Shown: positions 27,765-38,529 of the stretch, one piece after another
Position numbering within the stretch: position 1 is the first letter of the stretch
How the letters are laid out: the number at the start of each line of letters is the position of its first letter
The notes under the pieces: generated by a model
Told to the model about the DNA's origin: nothing
What the model saw: the letters and a program-made list of their open reading frames with translations, nothing else
The model's database searches: none
Made by a program: the position numbers and the translations under genes
NCBI GenBank assembly: GCA_016183765.1
Contig: JACPEA010000011.1
Coordinates: 1 to 64,000 of the forward strand
DNA length: 64,000 bases
Source: Bacteroidota bacterium
GTDB taxonomy: Bacteria > Bacteroidota > Bacteroidia > Chitinophagales > Chitinophagaceae
Reading direction: 5' to 3'

Positions 27765-28411
27765 CCTCTGTTGCTTTAGTGGATGACCATGAATTGCTGC
27801 GTAGCGGACTTATGGCCATCATCAACTCTTTTGAAGGATTCAAAGTGGTGATGGAAGCTGATAATGGAAAACAATTCACCGAAAAAGTAAAGTCAAAAAC
27901 TCCCCCCGATATCGTTCTGCTGGATATAACCATGCCTATTATGGATGGCTACGAAACATCCAGTTGGATCAAAGCAAACCTTCCTCAAACCAAAGTGCTG
28001 GTACTCAGCATGCTGGAAAATGATACCGCCATCATCCGTATGCTTAAGAACGGAGCAAGAGGGTATATTCTAAAAGACAGTAAACCGAAAGTATTTAAAG
28101 ACGCCCTAGACAGTATACGGGACAGCGGTTATTTCATCAACGAACTGGTAAGCAACAAGCTGATGCATTATATCAACCACGAAGAAGTTTTTGATGGAGA
28201 TACTTTTGCACTAAATAGTCTCAGTGAAAACGAATCCACTTTCCTGAAATGGATCTGCACTGAAAAAACCTATAAAGAGATCGCTGACGAAATGTGCCTC
28301 AGCCCGAGGACCATTGATACTTACCGGGACAACCTCTTCAAAAAACTGGATGTAAAGACCAGGGTTGGTCTTGCTATCTTTGCTATCAAGAACGGCATCG
28401 TGAATATTTAG
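27761..28411 (+). CDS. NarL/LuxR-type response regulator
   Basis: The 216-residue protein has a receiver domain with the acidic pair D8-D9, the phosphorylation site Asp55 in 'DIVLLDITMPIMDGYE' and Lys in 'GYILKDS'. The C-terminal LuxR helix-turn-helix reads 'LSENESTFLKWICTEKTYKEIADEMCLSPRTIDTYRDNLFKKLDV'. It starts inside the kinase gene (ATGA overlap), so it belongs to the same operon. The target genes are not known; the porZ-like gene 39 bp downstream on the same strand is the closest candidate. Confidence 0.93.
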   Translation: MTSVALVDDHELLRSGLMAIINSFEGFKVVMEADNGKQFTEKVKSKTPPDIVLLDITMPIMDGYETSSWIKANLPQTKVLVLSMLENDTAIIRMLKNGARGYILKDSKPKVFKDALDSIRDSGYFINELVSNKLMHYINHEEVFDGDTFALNSLSENESTFLKWICTEKTYKEIADEMCLSPRTIDTYRDNLFKKLDVKTRVGLAIFAIKNGIVNI

Positions 28412-28450
28412 ATCGATATTCGGACTGTCTTACTACGGTAAAAGATATGT

Positions 28451-30820
28451 ATGCTTACTCCTCCTCTCATCAAAAGAAATAGCAAAACCGGTAAGCAATT
28501 CTTTTTTACCGATATCCGATTCGGTTTTTTCACTTGTGCTTTTTTGCTATTTCCTGTTTTGCAGACTTCCGCGCAAAACAGTATTCCTCCGATTGGTGAA
28601 TGGAGAGATCACCTGAACAGTCAACAAACTTCACAGGTAATCAAGGGAGATCAAATTTACTGCTCCGCCAGTAGTCACATTTTTTACCTGACAGAAAAAA
28701 ATGAAACAGGTCGTTTCAGTAAAACCAATGGCTTAAATGATGTAGGCATACAATACCTGGGCTGGGACATAACCACCCGTCAACTGGTTATTGCCTACAG
28801 CAACAGTAACCTCGATATCCTGAAAGATGGTGTCGTCAAAAATATCAGCGACATCAAAAGAAGCAGGATCTCCGGAAACAAAACTATTAATTCCATTTTC
28901 TGCAACAATGGATTGGCCTATCTGTCAAGTGGTCTTGGAATCATTGTGGCCGATCTTCAGAAATTTGAAATTAAAGACACATGGGTCATCGGTAACAATG
29001 GAACACAGGTTAAAACAAATGCTTTTACCAGTGACGGATCCTTTTTTTACGCAGCTACTGAAGAAGGACTCAAAACAACATCCGTCAATACAAACAATCC
29101 TTCCAACTATAACAATTGGCAACTTGCCGGCACGTCAAACGGATTAGGAACAGGTCCGGTAAAAAATGTGCTGCAAGTCAATGGTAAAATGGTCGCCGAA
29201 AAAAACGATTCCCTGTTTATCCTGAATGGAACCAATTGGCAATTATTATATGCTGACAAAAACTGGCCTATTACCAATACCACATCATCCCATGACAAAC
29301 TGCTGGTTTGCCAGCGTACGATTTCGGGCAATGCCAGAGTAATGGTTCTCAATTCGGCCGGCCAGGTTGAGCAAATTATCGCTCAGCCGAATGTTATATC
29401 TTTTCCCCGGTCTGCCATCATTGATGGCGATGCCGTATGGGTAGCAGACCAGTTTGGCGGATTATCTAAATTCAACCCCGGAGCAGAGCGGTTCATACCC
29501 AATGGTCCCCCCGGGCCAGCGGATGGGGAAATGCTGGTAAAAAACAACCGGCTATATGCAGCAGCCGGCAGCATAAACAGCGCATGGAATTATCAATATA
29601 ACCGTAATGGGGTTTATTTTTTTGAACAGGATATATGGAGCTCAAAGAGCTATTATAATGAAAGGGTACTGGATTCGGTATTGGATTTTATCAGCCTGGC
29701 CGTTGACCCCTCCGACAAAAGTCTTTGGGCCGGAAGTTATGGTGGCGGCCTGGTAAATTTCAGTCCATCCAAACCTCCGGTCATCTACAAAAAAAACAAC
29801 AGCAGTTTACAGGCAGCTATCGGCGATCCCGCAAGTTACCGGGTGAGCGGCCTTGCTTTTGACCAGAACAGGAATCTATGGATCAGTAATTATGGTGCAC
29901 CCAAAAATATACAGGTAAGAAAATCCGACGGAAGCTGGCAGGCTTTTTCTATCCCGTTTTCACACCTGGAAAATGCCGTGGGGCAGATCATCATTGACGA
30001 CCAGGATCAACTCTGGATACAAAGTCCCAAAGACAACGGCCTGTTCTGCTTTAGCCACGGACAGAATATTGATAATACTGCTGATGATCAATGGAAATTT
30101 TACCGATCAGGAGTTGGTAACGGTAACCTGCCCAGCAATACTGTTTTAAGTATCCTGAAAGACAAAAACGGTTTTATCTGGGTAGGCACAGACAAAGGCA
30201 TTGGTATCATTCAATGTCCCGATGGAGTTTTCAACGGAACCGGCTGCGATGCTATTTTGCCAATTGTGCAACTTGACCGTTTTGCCGGGCTTTTGTTCAG
30301 GGACGAAGCCATTCAGTGTATGGCTGTAGATGGCGCTAACCGGAAATGGATCGGTACAAAAAACGGGCTCTGGCTGATCTCTCCTGATGGTGATAAGATC
30401 ATTTATCGTTTTACAGAGGAGAACAGCCCATTGCTAAATAATGACGTAAAAAAGATCACTATCGATCCTGCCACCGGCGAGGTATTCATTGCAACCATTT
30501 CCGGCATCTGCAGTTTCAGAAGCACGGCAACAGAAGGTGACAATACCAACAGCAACATACTGGTTTTCCCCAATCCTGTTCCGCCGGGTTATCAGGGAAC
30601 CATTGCCATTCGCGGACTCGTTAACAATGCCCTCGTTAAAATAACCGAGATGAATGGTCGCCTGGTTTTTCAAACAAGGGCACTTGGAGGACAAGCCATC
30701 TGGGATGGACGGAATTACCGTGGCGAAAAAGTTGCCAGCGGTATTTATCTTGTTCTGATTCGTGACGATAATGGCTCAGAAAAGGTCGCAACCAAAATTG
30801 CCATCAGTTCAGGAAGATAA
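28451..30820 (+). CDS. porZ: PorZ-like protein with beta-propellers and a T9SS type A C-terminal domain
   Basis: The 789-residue protein begins with a signal sequence (ending 'QTSAQ') and then 'IPPIGEWRDHLNSQQTSQVIKGDQIYCSASSHIFYLTEKNETGRFSKTNGLNDVGIQYLGW', the usual opening of PorZ propellers, followed by a second propeller of two-component-regulator type ('LWAGSYGGGLVNF', 'NLWISNYGAP', 'FIWVGTDKGIG', 'KWIGTKNGLW'). The last 80 residues ('ILVFPNPVPPGYQG ... VKITEMNGRLVF ... GGQAIWDGRNYRGEKVASGIYLVLIRDD') are a type A sorting domain. In Porphyromonas, PorZ works with the T9SS sortase complex in A-LPS attachment. Length fits (776 there). Confidence 0.8.
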   Translation: MLTPPLIKRNSKTGKQFFFTDIRFGFFTCAFLLFPVLQTSAQNSIPPIGEWRDHLNSQQTSQVIKGDQIYCSASSHIFYLTEKNETGRFSKTNGLNDVGIQYLGWDITTRQLVIAYSNSNLDILKDGVVKNISDIKRSRISGNKTINSIFCNNGLAYLSSGLGIIVADLQKFEIKDTWVIGNNGTQVKTNAFTSDGSFFYAATEEGLKTTSVNTNNPSNYNNWQLAGTSNGLGTGPVKNVLQVNGKMVAEKNDSLFILNGTNWQLLYADKNWPITNTTSSHDKLLVCQRTISGNARVMVLNSAGQVEQIIAQPNVISFPRSAIIDGDAVWVADQFGGLSKFNPGAERFIPNGPPGPADGEMLVKNNRLYAAAGSINSAWNYQYNRNGVYFFEQDIWSSKSYYNERVLDSVLDFISLAVDPSDKSLWAGSYGGGLVNFSPSKPPVIYKKNNSSLQAAIGDPASYRVSGLAFDQNRNLWISNYGAPKNIQVRKSDGSWQAFSIPFSHLENAVGQIIIDDQDQLWIQSPKDNGLFCFSHGQNIDNTADDQWKFYRSGVGNGNLPSNTVLSILKDKNGFIWVGTDKGIGIIQCPDGVFNGTGCDAILPIVQLDRFAGLLFRDEAIQCMAVDGANRKWIGTKNGLWLISPDGDKIIYRFTEENSPLLNNDVKKITIDPATGEVFIATISGICSFRSTATEGDNTNSNILVFPNPVPPGYQGTIAIRGLVNNALVKITEMNGRLVFQTRALGGQAIWDGRNYRGEKVASGIYLVLIRDDNGSEKVATKIAISSGR

Positions 30821-33256
30821 TCAGTCCCTATCCTTATCCGTTTTCGGCACTGCCTTGAAGAAAGCCGCCCTCTTTGGCCCAGGGAAAGGAACATGATCTC
30901 CTTTTAAACCATGCCATAAAACTTTATTAAACTCCAGATCAGGAACAGCATCTTCCTTGGTTAAATTAAAGTTCTCAGAACGTCTTTGCCATTCATTCAT
31001 AGCGGTGTTCTTATCCAGCAGGTTTACAGTTGCCGGTCTTGCAGTAAAAGGACTCAGATCTGCCTTACCGGTAAAACAACGCCACATAGGCGTTGCAGCA
31101 GCATCGTACTGACTCATAGGCGGAATACCTAGGATCAGTTCAATAGTACGTAACATAGATGAAGTAGAATACATGGTATGATCCACATAACCCCGCTTCA
31201 CAAAACCACCTGCCACATACGCTGTGCTACGATGTGCATCTACATGATCGGCACCGTTCTGGGCATCATCCTCCAGGATAAAAATAGCCGTCTCTTTCCA
31301 TATCGGACTTTTGCTGAGATGCTCTACAAACAAGCCCACAGCAAGATCATTATCTGCCACGTGGGCATACGGTGTAGGCCTTCCTTTACGCATACCTTCT
31401 GTATGATCATTACAAAAACGGACACTGTTAAATCTCGGAACAGCATTCACCGATAACAATGAATCGAATTCCCGCTTCCATTGTCCAAAACGGACAGTAT
31501 CCTGCACTTTATTATCATAGCCGGTAAAGTATGGACAAAGATGTCCTTTCAGCGAAGGAATGTTGGGCTTATAATTGTCCGCAAATTCCCCGTATGTGCG
31601 ATAGGTAACACCGGCCCTTTTGCAATGATCCCAGATAAAACCACCTTTATTATTCGCTACAGCCCGGTTGCCCTCAGCATCATATCCACCGCCACGACCA
31701 CCATAACTGGTCACCCAGTTTTTCTCCAGAAAGTCTGTCGCATAGGCTCCGGTACTCCAGTTGTGCCCGTCGGCACTTACTTCTCCATCTACATAAAAAT
31801 TGTCCAGCAATACGAATTCACGGGCCAATGCATGCTGGTTCGGCGTGATATTCTCACCAAATAAAACCAGGCTCGGGTCTCCATTGCCCTCTTTGATATC
31901 ACCCAATACCTGATCGTAGGTCCGATTCTCCTTAATCACATAAAATACATATTTGATAGGGCCCTGGTCGCCCACCCTTCTTGGAATAGGATTCCCTTCT
32001 TCACCCTGTGCCAACAGCTCTTTCACTTTATTATACGGTGTATTCCGGTATACTACCTGTGAGTATACGGAAAGTTGCTTGTCGGTAGGTTCTTCAAATA
32101 TTGTCATCGTACCCTTAAACAACCCCGCAATATATTGCACATCAATGGGCTTGCTGGGATCCCCCTGTTGATAAACTACTTGTTGGCGATTAATAAACGG
32201 ATTGGGTCCATAAGGGTTGGCCATCGAAGAAAAACCTTTCCCGTTGGATACAAACACTTTTTTACCCACCACTTTAACATTGGTTGGATACCAGCCCACA
32301 GGAATGAAGCCGCGGCTTTTACTTTGACCGGGATTTGATACATCGAATACCGTTATACAGTTATTATCGGCATTGGCAATATACAGGGTCTTTTCGTTAT
32401 CAGACAATGCAAGTCCATTGGTGGTAGATCCATTAGGCGTATCGGGATAAAGTGCCGCATTCAATACTTCCAGGACCCTTCGCTGGGCTACGTTGATCAC
32501 AGAAACCGAGTTATCATTGGAATTGGCCACATAGAGATATTTTCCATTTTTAGAGAGACAAAGTTCATTCGGATTATCTCCTACCTGTATTTCGGCGGTC
32601 ACATTCTTTTTACCGGTATCAAATACATATACCTTATCACATCCCCAACAACTGATATAGAGTTCTCTTCTGTCAGGTGAAAGCACACAGGCATAGGCTT
32701 CACCACCCAATGAATATTGCTGCTGCACTTTTTTCGAAATAAGATCAACAATATATAAAGACTGGTTGTCTTTGGTCACTACATACATCAAACGGGCCAC
32801 ATCGTCTACAGCAATACCGGCAGGTGCTATTTTATTGGGCCACTTATCGCCCAGTTTGATACTGTCTTTTAAGACCAGCTTCTTGTTCTCCACTGCATAC
32901 TCCGTGATCCAGTTATCATTACCGGCAGAAGCGTACAATGTTTTTTCATCTGCACTGAATTGCAGTCCATACCAGCTTTTCGGGATAATCACATTGTCCA
33001 GCACCTGTTCCGTGGCGGGATCGATCAGTTGTATGCTTTGTACACCCTGGCCATTATTGGTCACCGCCATCATTTTTTTCGATTTGCTCAAAGCGATATT
33101 CAGGGGGAGATCGCCCAGCGGAAAACTCCGGCCAATGGGTGTCAGACTCCATCCGTTGGGAAGCGTTACCTTATTGGCTTCAACTTGCTGTAATGTTTGG
33201 GAATAACTGCTGAAACAGAACCCAATACCAATAAAAAAGGGGAATAGTTTTTTCAT
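30821..33256 (-). CDS. YncE-like propeller fused to an alkaline-phosphatase-family phosphoesterase
   Basis: The 811-residue protein has a signal peptide, then a YncE/YVTN beta-propeller (about 45-370; 'KYLYVANSNDNSVSVINVAQRRVLEVL', 'KTLYIANADNNCITVFDV'). A phosphoesterase-family domain follows (about 425-800) with 'VIKENRTYDQVLGDIKEGNGD', 'FYVDGEVSADGHNWSTGAYATDF' and 'ILEDDAQNGADHVDAHRST'. The fusion is known in bacterial genomes; the substrate is undefined. The stop codon abuts the stop codon of porZ (30820/30821), with no room for a terminator between the two convergent genes. Confidence 0.88.
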   Translation of the reverse strand: MKKLFPFFIGIGFCFSSYSQTLQQVEANKVTLPNGWSLTPIGRSFPLGDLPLNIALSKSKKMMAVTNNGQGVQSIQLIDPATEQVLDNVIIPKSWYGLQFSADEKTLYASAGNDNWITEYAVENKKLVLKDSIKLGDKWPNKIAPAGIAVDDVARLMYVVTKDNQSLYIVDLISKKVQQQYSLGGEAYACVLSPDRRELYISCWGCDKVYVFDTGKKNVTAEIQVGDNPNELCLSKNGKYLYVANSNDNSVSVINVAQRRVLEVLNAALYPDTPNGSTTNGLALSDNEKTLYIANADNNCITVFDVSNPGQSKSRGFIPVGWYPTNVKVVGKKVFVSNGKGFSSMANPYGPNPFINRQQVVYQQGDPSKPIDVQYIAGLFKGTMTIFEEPTDKQLSVYSQVVYRNTPYNKVKELLAQGEEGNPIPRRVGDQGPIKYVFYVIKENRTYDQVLGDIKEGNGDPSLVLFGENITPNQHALAREFVLLDNFYVDGEVSADGHNWSTGAYATDFLEKNWVTSYGGRGGGYDAEGNRAVANNKGGFIWDHCKRAGVTYRTYGEFADNYKPNIPSLKGHLCPYFTGYDNKVQDTVRFGQWKREFDSLLSVNAVPRFNSVRFCNDHTEGMRKGRPTPYAHVADNDLAVGLFVEHLSKSPIWKETAIFILEDDAQNGADHVDAHRSTAYVAGGFVKRGYVDHTMYSTSSMLRTIELILGIPPMSQYDAAATPMWRCFTGKADLSPFTARPATVNLLDKNTAMNEWQRRSENFNLTKEDAVPDLEFNKVLWHGLKGDHVPFPGPKRAAFFKAVPKTDKDRD

Positions 33257-33335
33257 AACGGCCTTTTTATAGACCGGTAAAGGTACAAAGCACCAGGATG
33301 AAACAGTCAGAACAACAATAATTTAATACCGTCAG

Positions 33336-33950
33336 TTATTGTTTGGTGTATTCGTAACTACGTGCCGGTTTGAACTTGGATCCTCTTTCGCCAGGCACAA
33401 CGATATATTGTATCTGCCGCATCAAAGTACCGCCGGTGGTTACTGCAGGTGTGCCTTCAGCAGGATAAACGGGAAAACGCCTTATCAACATACCTTCCAT
33501 CAGGAAATATTCATCATTCCCTTTGTAGCCAACCCGTAATTTGGGATCATCATAAATATCCGGCAAAAAGATAGGGGCAACACTCTCATTTTTTTCAGAA
33601 CTGATAGCGACCACATTACCGCGGGGAATAGAATCGTTGGTATAGATATAGAACACCAGGTCCGGGTAACCATCCCGGTTCACATCATCCACTTCTGCCC
33701 TGGATACCCTTCCCTTGACCTCGAAAGAGAACTCACGCATATTCTTATCAAAACCCACCGGCGAAATGGATGCCGTATTTTTTTCAGGATTCTTATTACT
33801 GCAGGTAAGCCGGTATCCTACTTTACCTACTTTCATGGTGGTATCGATCCGTCTAAAACTGCCTTGCGCGTTCAAAAAACCGATCATCCAAAAAGAACAA
33901 ACCAGCAGCAGCATATATTTCCTGAAGTACATAGTCTTTATAAATTTCAA
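33336..33950 (-). CDS. Secreted PliI-like protein (putative lysozyme inhibitor fold)
   Basis: The 204-residue protein has a signal peptide (ending 'IGFLNAQ'; an internal Met7 is a second possible start). The mature part has 'FSFEVKGRVSRAEVDDVNRDGYPDLVFYIYTND', 'RVGYKGNDEYFLMEGMLIRRFPVYPAEGTPAVTTGGTLMRQIQYIVVPGE', a pattern I recall from proteins annotated as PliI family inhibitors of i-type lysozymes. That link is from memory and moderate. It is monocistronic, upstream of the YncE-fusion gene on the same strand with a 79-bp gap. Confidence 0.6.
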   Translation of the reverse strand: MKFIKTMYFRKYMLLLVCSFWMIGFLNAQGSFRRIDTTMKVGKVGYRLTCSNKNPEKNTASISPVGFDKNMREFSFEVKGRVSRAEVDDVNRDGYPDLVFYIYTNDSIPRGNVVAISSEKNESVAPIFLPDIYDDPKLRVGYKGNDEYFLMEGMLIRRFPVYPAEGTPAVTTGGTLMRQIQYIVVPGERGSKFKPARSYEYTKQ

Positions 33951-33978
33951 TTCTGAAGGAAAGATACTAAAAACCTAC

Positions 33979-36900
33979 TTACATATTTCTCCGGTACTGG
34001 CCACCTACTTCATACAGCGCATGCGTGATCTGCCCCAGAGAGCAATATTTCACTGATTCCATCAGTTCTTCAAACAGGTTCCCGTTACTGATGGCCACTT
34101 GTTTCAGTCTCTGTAAGGCTTCAGCACTTTTACCGGCATTACGTTTCTGAAAAGCTTTCAGGTTGGCGATCTGCTGCTCTTTTTCTTCGGTAGTGCTCCG
34201 GATCACTTCACCGGGTAATACCGTTGGACTTCCCTTTTTATTCAGGAAAGTATTAACCCCTATCAATGGGAGTTCTCCCGTATGTTTCAACGTTTCGTAA
34301 TGCAGGCTTTCTTCCTGTATTTTGTTACGCTGGTACATCCTTTCCATAGCTCCCAATACACCGCCCCGGTCTGTGATTCGATCGAACTCTGCCAGCACCG
34401 CTTCTTCCACCAGGTCGGTCAGGGTTTCTATGGCAAAACTTCCCTGTATAAAATTCTCCGTAACCGCCGAGCCCAGTTCCCGGTTAATGATCAACTGGAT
34501 CGCCATGGCCCTGCGCACGCTCTCTTCGGTTGGTGTGGTGATGGCTTCGTCGTAGGCATTGGTATGCAGACTATTGCAGTTATCATAGATCGCATATAGG
34601 GCCTGCAAGGTGGTTCGGATATCATTAAAATCGATCTCCTGCGCATGCAGGCTCCGCCCACTTGTCTGTATATGGTATTTCAGTTTTTGTGAACGGTCGT
34701 TCCCCTTGTATTTGTATTTCATCGCTTTGGCCCAGATGCGCCTGGCCACACGGCCAATCACACTATATTCCGGATCCATACCGTTGCTGAAGAAAAAAGA
34801 CAGGTTAGGGGCAAAATCATCAATATGCATTCCGCGGCTGAGGTAATACTCAACATAAGTAAACCCGTTGGATAATGTGAATGCCAGCTGTGTGATAGGA
34901 TTGGCGCCGGCTTCGGCAATATGGTAACCGCTGATGCTGACGCTGTAGAAATTTCGCACTTTCTGCTCAATAAAATACGACTGCACATCGCCCATCAGCT
35001 TCAGGGCAAATTCTGTGGAGAAGATGCAGGTATTCTGTGCCTGGTCCTCTTTTAAAATATCGGCCTGAACCGTTCCCCGCACCTGCGACAAGGCTTCTGC
35101 TTTGATCTTCTCGTATACCTCTCCGGGTAATACCTCGTTGCCACTTAGCCCCAGTAATTGCAAGCCCAATCCATTATTCCCTTCCGGCAAACGTTCCGGT
35201 GATGCCGGGTTATAATAAACGGGCTTCGGCAAATGGCTATATTTTTTCCGGGTGTATGCATGCACTTGTTCCCATTGTCCATTGACCTCGATCCATTTTT
35301 CACACAACTGATCGATAGCAGCATTCATAAAGAATGCCAGCAATATCGGTGCCGGACCATTGATGGTCATACTCACTGAGGTTTTAGGATCGCAGAGATC
35401 AAAACCGCTGTATAATTTTTTGGCATCATCCAAAGTAGCTACGCTGACACCACTGTTTCCGACTTTTCCATAGATATCCGGTCGGTGATCGGGGTCTTCT
35501 CCATAAAGGGTAACACTGTCAAATGCGGTGGACAAACGTATCGCCGGCTGGCCTAACGATACATAATGGAAACGTTTGTTGGTCCGCTCCGGGCCGCCTT
35601 CGCCTGCGAACATCCGTGTGGGGTCTTCGCCCTGGCGTTTCAACTCGAACACGCCGGACGTATAAGGAAACTCTCCCGGCACATTTTCCTGTAACTGCCA
35701 GTAAAGGATATCGCCCCAGTCCTTGTATTTTGGCAATACCACTTTGGGGATCCTTGATCCGCTGAGCGATCGTACCGTCAATGGTTGTTTGATCACTTTA
35801 TCCCGAACCTTATATTCAAAAAAATCAGCTTCGTATTTTTTTACCAGTGCGGGCCATTGATCAATGAGCGTTTTACATTCGGGGTGCAGCTGTTTTTCAA
35901 AGTGAGCCTTCAATTCGGCAAGCGCCGCAACATCAGGTGTTTCTTTCTTTTTGAAGGAGCCGTCGTGCACCAAAACTTCCATCACACCCTGTATCTGGTA
36001 TAACTTAGAAGCGATAGCAACCTGTTCTGTGACCCAGGTATCATAACCGCGGTTGTTCTCAGATATCTCTGAAAGATAACGGACACGTTTGGGCGGAATG
36101 ATCTGCGATTTGGTGGAAGTGGCTTCTCCCTTCGAATCCCTGCTGCCCGGTGCCGGGATATGCTGAAAAGAAATACCCGTCTTTTTATCAATGGCATCCA
36201 ACAGTTTCTCGAACAACTCGTTCACGCCTGCATCATTGAATTGGGCGGCAATGGTGCCAACGATCGGCAATGTTTCGTCTTTAGCATCCCAGAGGTTATG
36301 ATTACGCTTAAACTGCTTGCGTACATCGTGTAATGCATCCAAAGCACCTGCCTTATCAAATTTATTGATGCAGACCACATCGGCATAGTCCAGCATGTTG
36401 ATCTTTTCCAGTTGTGATGCGGCACCGTATTCGGGCGTCATCACATATAAACTGACATCACAATAATCGAGTATCGACGCATCGCTCTGGCCTACACCGG
36501 CAGATTCCAGGATAATAAAATCGAACCCTGCCTTCTTACAGATATCAATGGCATCCTGTACATGGGCGCTTAATGCCGTATTATCATCCCTTGTGGCCAG
36601 GCTACGCATGTAAGCACGTCCGTTCGAGATCGCATTCATCCGGATCCTGTCGCCCAGTAATGCACCTCCTGTTTTTTTCTTGGATGGATCCACCGAGATT
36701 ACTGCAATCGTCTTATCCGTAAATGTGTGCAGGTATCTTCTAACGATCTCATCTGTAACAGAACTTTTACCAGCACCTCCGGTTCCGGTAATGCCGAGTA
36801 CAGGGATCGTGGTATTGCCTGTATCCTGCTTCTGTTTTTTTTTCTTTTCCTGGTTGTTCTCTGCAATCGTGATCTGCCTGGCTACCTGTCTTACATCTTT

Positions 36901-37374
36901 CACTTCATCCAGTCCCATGGGCTTGCTGTAATCGCCCTTCCCTTCCACGCTAAAATCACACTGGCGGATCACATCATCGATCATACCTTCCAATCCCATC
37001 TGCCTGCCGTCATCCGGACTGTATATCCTCGTGATTCCGTACGATTGAAGCACACGTATCTCTTCCGGCAAAATGGTTCCGCCGCCACCGCCGAATATTT
37101 TAATATGACCGCAACCATTCTGGTCAAGCAGGTCTTTCATGTATTTAAAGAATTCAACATGTCCCCCCTGGTAACTGGTAATGGCAATACCCTGTGCATC
37201 TTCCTCAATGGCACACTCTACAATGTCCGCCACGCTGCGGTTATGTCCCAGGTGAATGATCTCGGCTCCCTTTGCCTGTAAAATGCGGCGCATGATATTG
37301 ATGGCAGCATCGTGTCCATCAAATAAACTGGCAGCCGTAACGATCCGTATGTTATGTTTGGGTGTATATGACAT
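33979..37374 (-). CDS. icmF: Fused B12-dependent isobutyryl-CoA mutase
   Basis: The 1131-residue protein has the three-part IcmF layout: an N-terminal B12-binding domain (about 9-145, '[15 protein letters not shown]' with the cobalt-ligand His21), a MeaB-like G-protein chaperone domain (about 190-420, P-loop 'GTGGAGKSS') and a mutase domain (about 540-1125). The mutase sequence ('[54 protein letters not shown]', '[32 protein letters not shown]') matches IcmF rather than methylmalonyl-CoA mutase. It converts isobutyryl-CoA and n-butyryl-CoA, and perhaps isovaleryl/pivalyl-CoA, using adenosylcobalamin. It is monocistronic and close to the Cupriavidus family length (about 1090). Confidence 0.92.
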   Translation of the reverse strand: MSYTPKHNIRIVTAASLFDGHDAAINIMRRILQAKGAEIIHLGHNRSVADIVECAIEEDAQGIAITSYQGGHVEFFKYMKDLLDQNGCGHIKIFGGGGGTILPEEIRVLQSYGITRIYSPDDGRQMGLEGMIDDVIRQCDFSVEGKGDYSKPMGLDEVKDVRQVARQITIAENNQEKKKKQKQDTGNTTIPVLGITGTGGAGKSSVTDEIVRRYLHTFTDKTIAVISVDPSKKKTGGALLGDRIRMNAISNGRAYMRSLATRDDNTALSAHVQDAIDICKKAGFDFIILESAGVGQSDASILDYCDVSLYVMTPEYGAASQLEKINMLDYADVVCINKFDKAGALDALHDVRKQFKRNHNLWDAKDETLPIVGTIAAQFNDAGVNELFEKLLDAIDKKTGISFQHIPAPGSRDSKGEATSTKSQIIPPKRVRYLSEISENNRGYDTWVTEQVAIASKLYQIQGVMEVLVHDGSFKKKETPDVAALAELKAHFEKQLHPECKTLIDQWPALVKKYEADFFEYKVRDKVIKQPLTVRSLSGSRIPKVVLPKYKDWGDILYWQLQENVPGEFPYTSGVFELKRQGEDPTRMFAGEGGPERTNKRFHYVSLGQPAIRLSTAFDSVTLYGEDPDHRPDIYGKVGNSGVSVATLDDAKKLYSGFDLCDPKTSVSMTINGPAPILLAFFMNAAIDQLCEKWIEVNGQWEQVHAYTRKKYSHLPKPVYYNPASPERLPEGNNGLGLQLLGLSGNEVLPGEVYEKIKAEALSQVRGTVQADILKEDQAQNTCIFSTEFALKLMGDVQSYFIEQKVRNFYSVSISGYHIAEAGANPITQLAFTLSNGFTYVEYYLSRGMHIDDFAPNLSFFFSNGMDPEYSVIGRVARRIWAKAMKYKYKGNDRSQKLKYHIQTSGRSLHAQEIDFNDIRTTLQALYAIYDNCNSLHTNAYDEAITTPTEESVRRAMAIQLIINRELGSAVTENFIQGSFAIETLTDLVEEAVLAEFDRITDRGGVLGAMERMYQRNKIQEESLHYETLKHTGELPLIGVNTFLNKKGSPTVLPGEVIRSTTEEKEQQIANLKAFQKRNAGKSAEALQRLKQVAISNGNLFEELMESVKYCSLGQITHALYEVGGQYRRNM

Positions 37375-37395
37375 GGTCCTGTATTAACTAAACAG

Positions 37396-37403
37396 CAAAT
37401 TTA
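37396..37403 (-). promoter_or_regulatory. Candidate -7 box of icmF (TAAATTTG on the minus strand)
   Basis: It is a perfect TAnnTTTG match 21 bases upstream of the icmF start. A TTTG lies further upstream but at too short a spacing (11 bases) to be a good -33 element. Confidence 0.3.
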
Positions 37404-37498
37404 CAGGTTTGAACGCAAAGGTTAACAGGTGTTAGCTTTTACTTAACTCGCTGTTTTTCAATGCAATCTTCCTAATTTCACCAATCTAAATATTTTTT

Positions 37499-38452
37499 AT
37501 GCGTTTTGAAGTAAGCACAAACAAGGAATCAGAATTTCCCATAATTAGTCTTACTGATCAACAGGGCGGCTGCCAGGCTGAGATCTATGCGTTAGGGGCC
37601 ATGCTGAATGCCTACCGTATTCCCCTTGCCGGAGGTAAAGTTCAGAACGTGATAGATGGGTTAAATAATGCCACACATGCCCTGAGCCAGCTTACCAATG
37701 GCTTTAAAAGTGCCAAGCTGAGTCCGTTCGTATGCCGCATGTACAAGGGTAGTTACGGATTAAGGGGAAAACAATACACAACAGAAAAATGGTACCTGGG
37801 TGAGCATGCGATCCATGGACTTTTGTACGATGCGGTATTTACGGTTACCGATAGTTTTGCCAGTACAGAAAAAGCGGCGGTAACGCTCGAATACCATTAC
37901 CCAGGCTCAGATGCCGGTTATCCTTTTGCTTTTACCATGATGGTGAACTGGCAATTAACAACCGATAACCGCCTCACCGTTACCACTTCTGTATTTCATC
38001 ATAATCCCGAAGCCATCCCGCTGGCCGATGGCTGGCACCCGTATTTTACACTGGGCACTGCGGTGGATGACTGCACCCTGCAATTTGATAGTGAAACACA
38101 ACTGGAATATAATGCAGACCTGCTTCCCACAGGTAATAAGATCAAAGACGACCGGTTCATCAACGGCTGTTCCTTACGCGGAATTTCACTTGATAATTCA
38201 TTTGAATTACCCGCAGACAGGGAACATCCGCAATGTGTGTTGAAGAATACGCTGTTACAGTTAACCATAGAACCCAGCAACAGTTACCCGATCTTGCAGA
38301 TCTATATCCCCGCCCATCGCCAGAGTATTGCGATAGAGAACCTGAGCGGCGCTCCGGATAATTTTAATAACGGCATGGGATTGATCATGCTGCCCCCCAA
38401 TGAACAGAAGGTCTTCAGAACAAGCTATAGAATATCGAATGTTGAGCAATGA
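37499..38452 (+). CDS. Aldose 1-epimerase-like protein
   Basis: The 317-residue protein has the galactose mutarotase fold: 'GEHAIHGLLYDAVF' (first His), 'PLADGWHPYFTLG' (catalytic His) and 'SIAIENLSGAPDNFNNG' with the catalytic Glu. It interconverts the alpha and beta anomers of aldohexoses. The length fits. It stands alone and converges with the RidA gene. Its stop codon (38450-38452) lies inside the left arm of a palindromic array of 7-bp repeats. Confidence 0.85.
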   Translation: MRFEVSTNKESEFPIISLTDQQGGCQAEIYALGAMLNAYRIPLAGGKVQNVIDGLNNATHALSQLTNGFKSAKLSPFVCRMYKGSYGLRGKQYTTEKWYLGEHAIHGLLYDAVFTVTDSFASTEKAAVTLEYHYPGSDAGYPFAFTMMVNWQLTTDNRLTVTTSVFHHNPEAIPLADGWHPYFTLGTAVDDCTLQFDSETQLEYNADLLPTGNKIKDDRFINGCSLRGISLDNSFELPADREHPQCVLKNTLLQLTIEPSNSYPILQIYIPAHRQSIAIENLSGAPDNFNNGMGLIMLPPNEQKVFRTSYRISNVEQ

Positions 38453-38529
38453 ATGATGAATGTTGAATGAAGGGTCTCCAGACCACTTCAACATTCATCA
38501 TTCATTGTTCGATATTCATCATTCATTAG
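38432..38529. repeat. Palindromic array of 7-bp repeats between convergent genes
   Basis: The left half is six 7-mers in step: ATATCGA, ATGTTGA, GCAATGA, ATGATGA, ATGTTGA, ATGAAGG (38432-38473). The right half is six in the other orientation: TCAACAT, TCATCAT, TCATTGT, TCGATAT, TCATCAT, TCATTAG (38488-38529). The arms can form a long hairpin, with GGTCT/AGACC in the loop. The aldose-epimerase stop codon and the RidA stop codon lie in the first and last parts. It may act as a bidirectional terminator. Confidence 0.85.
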
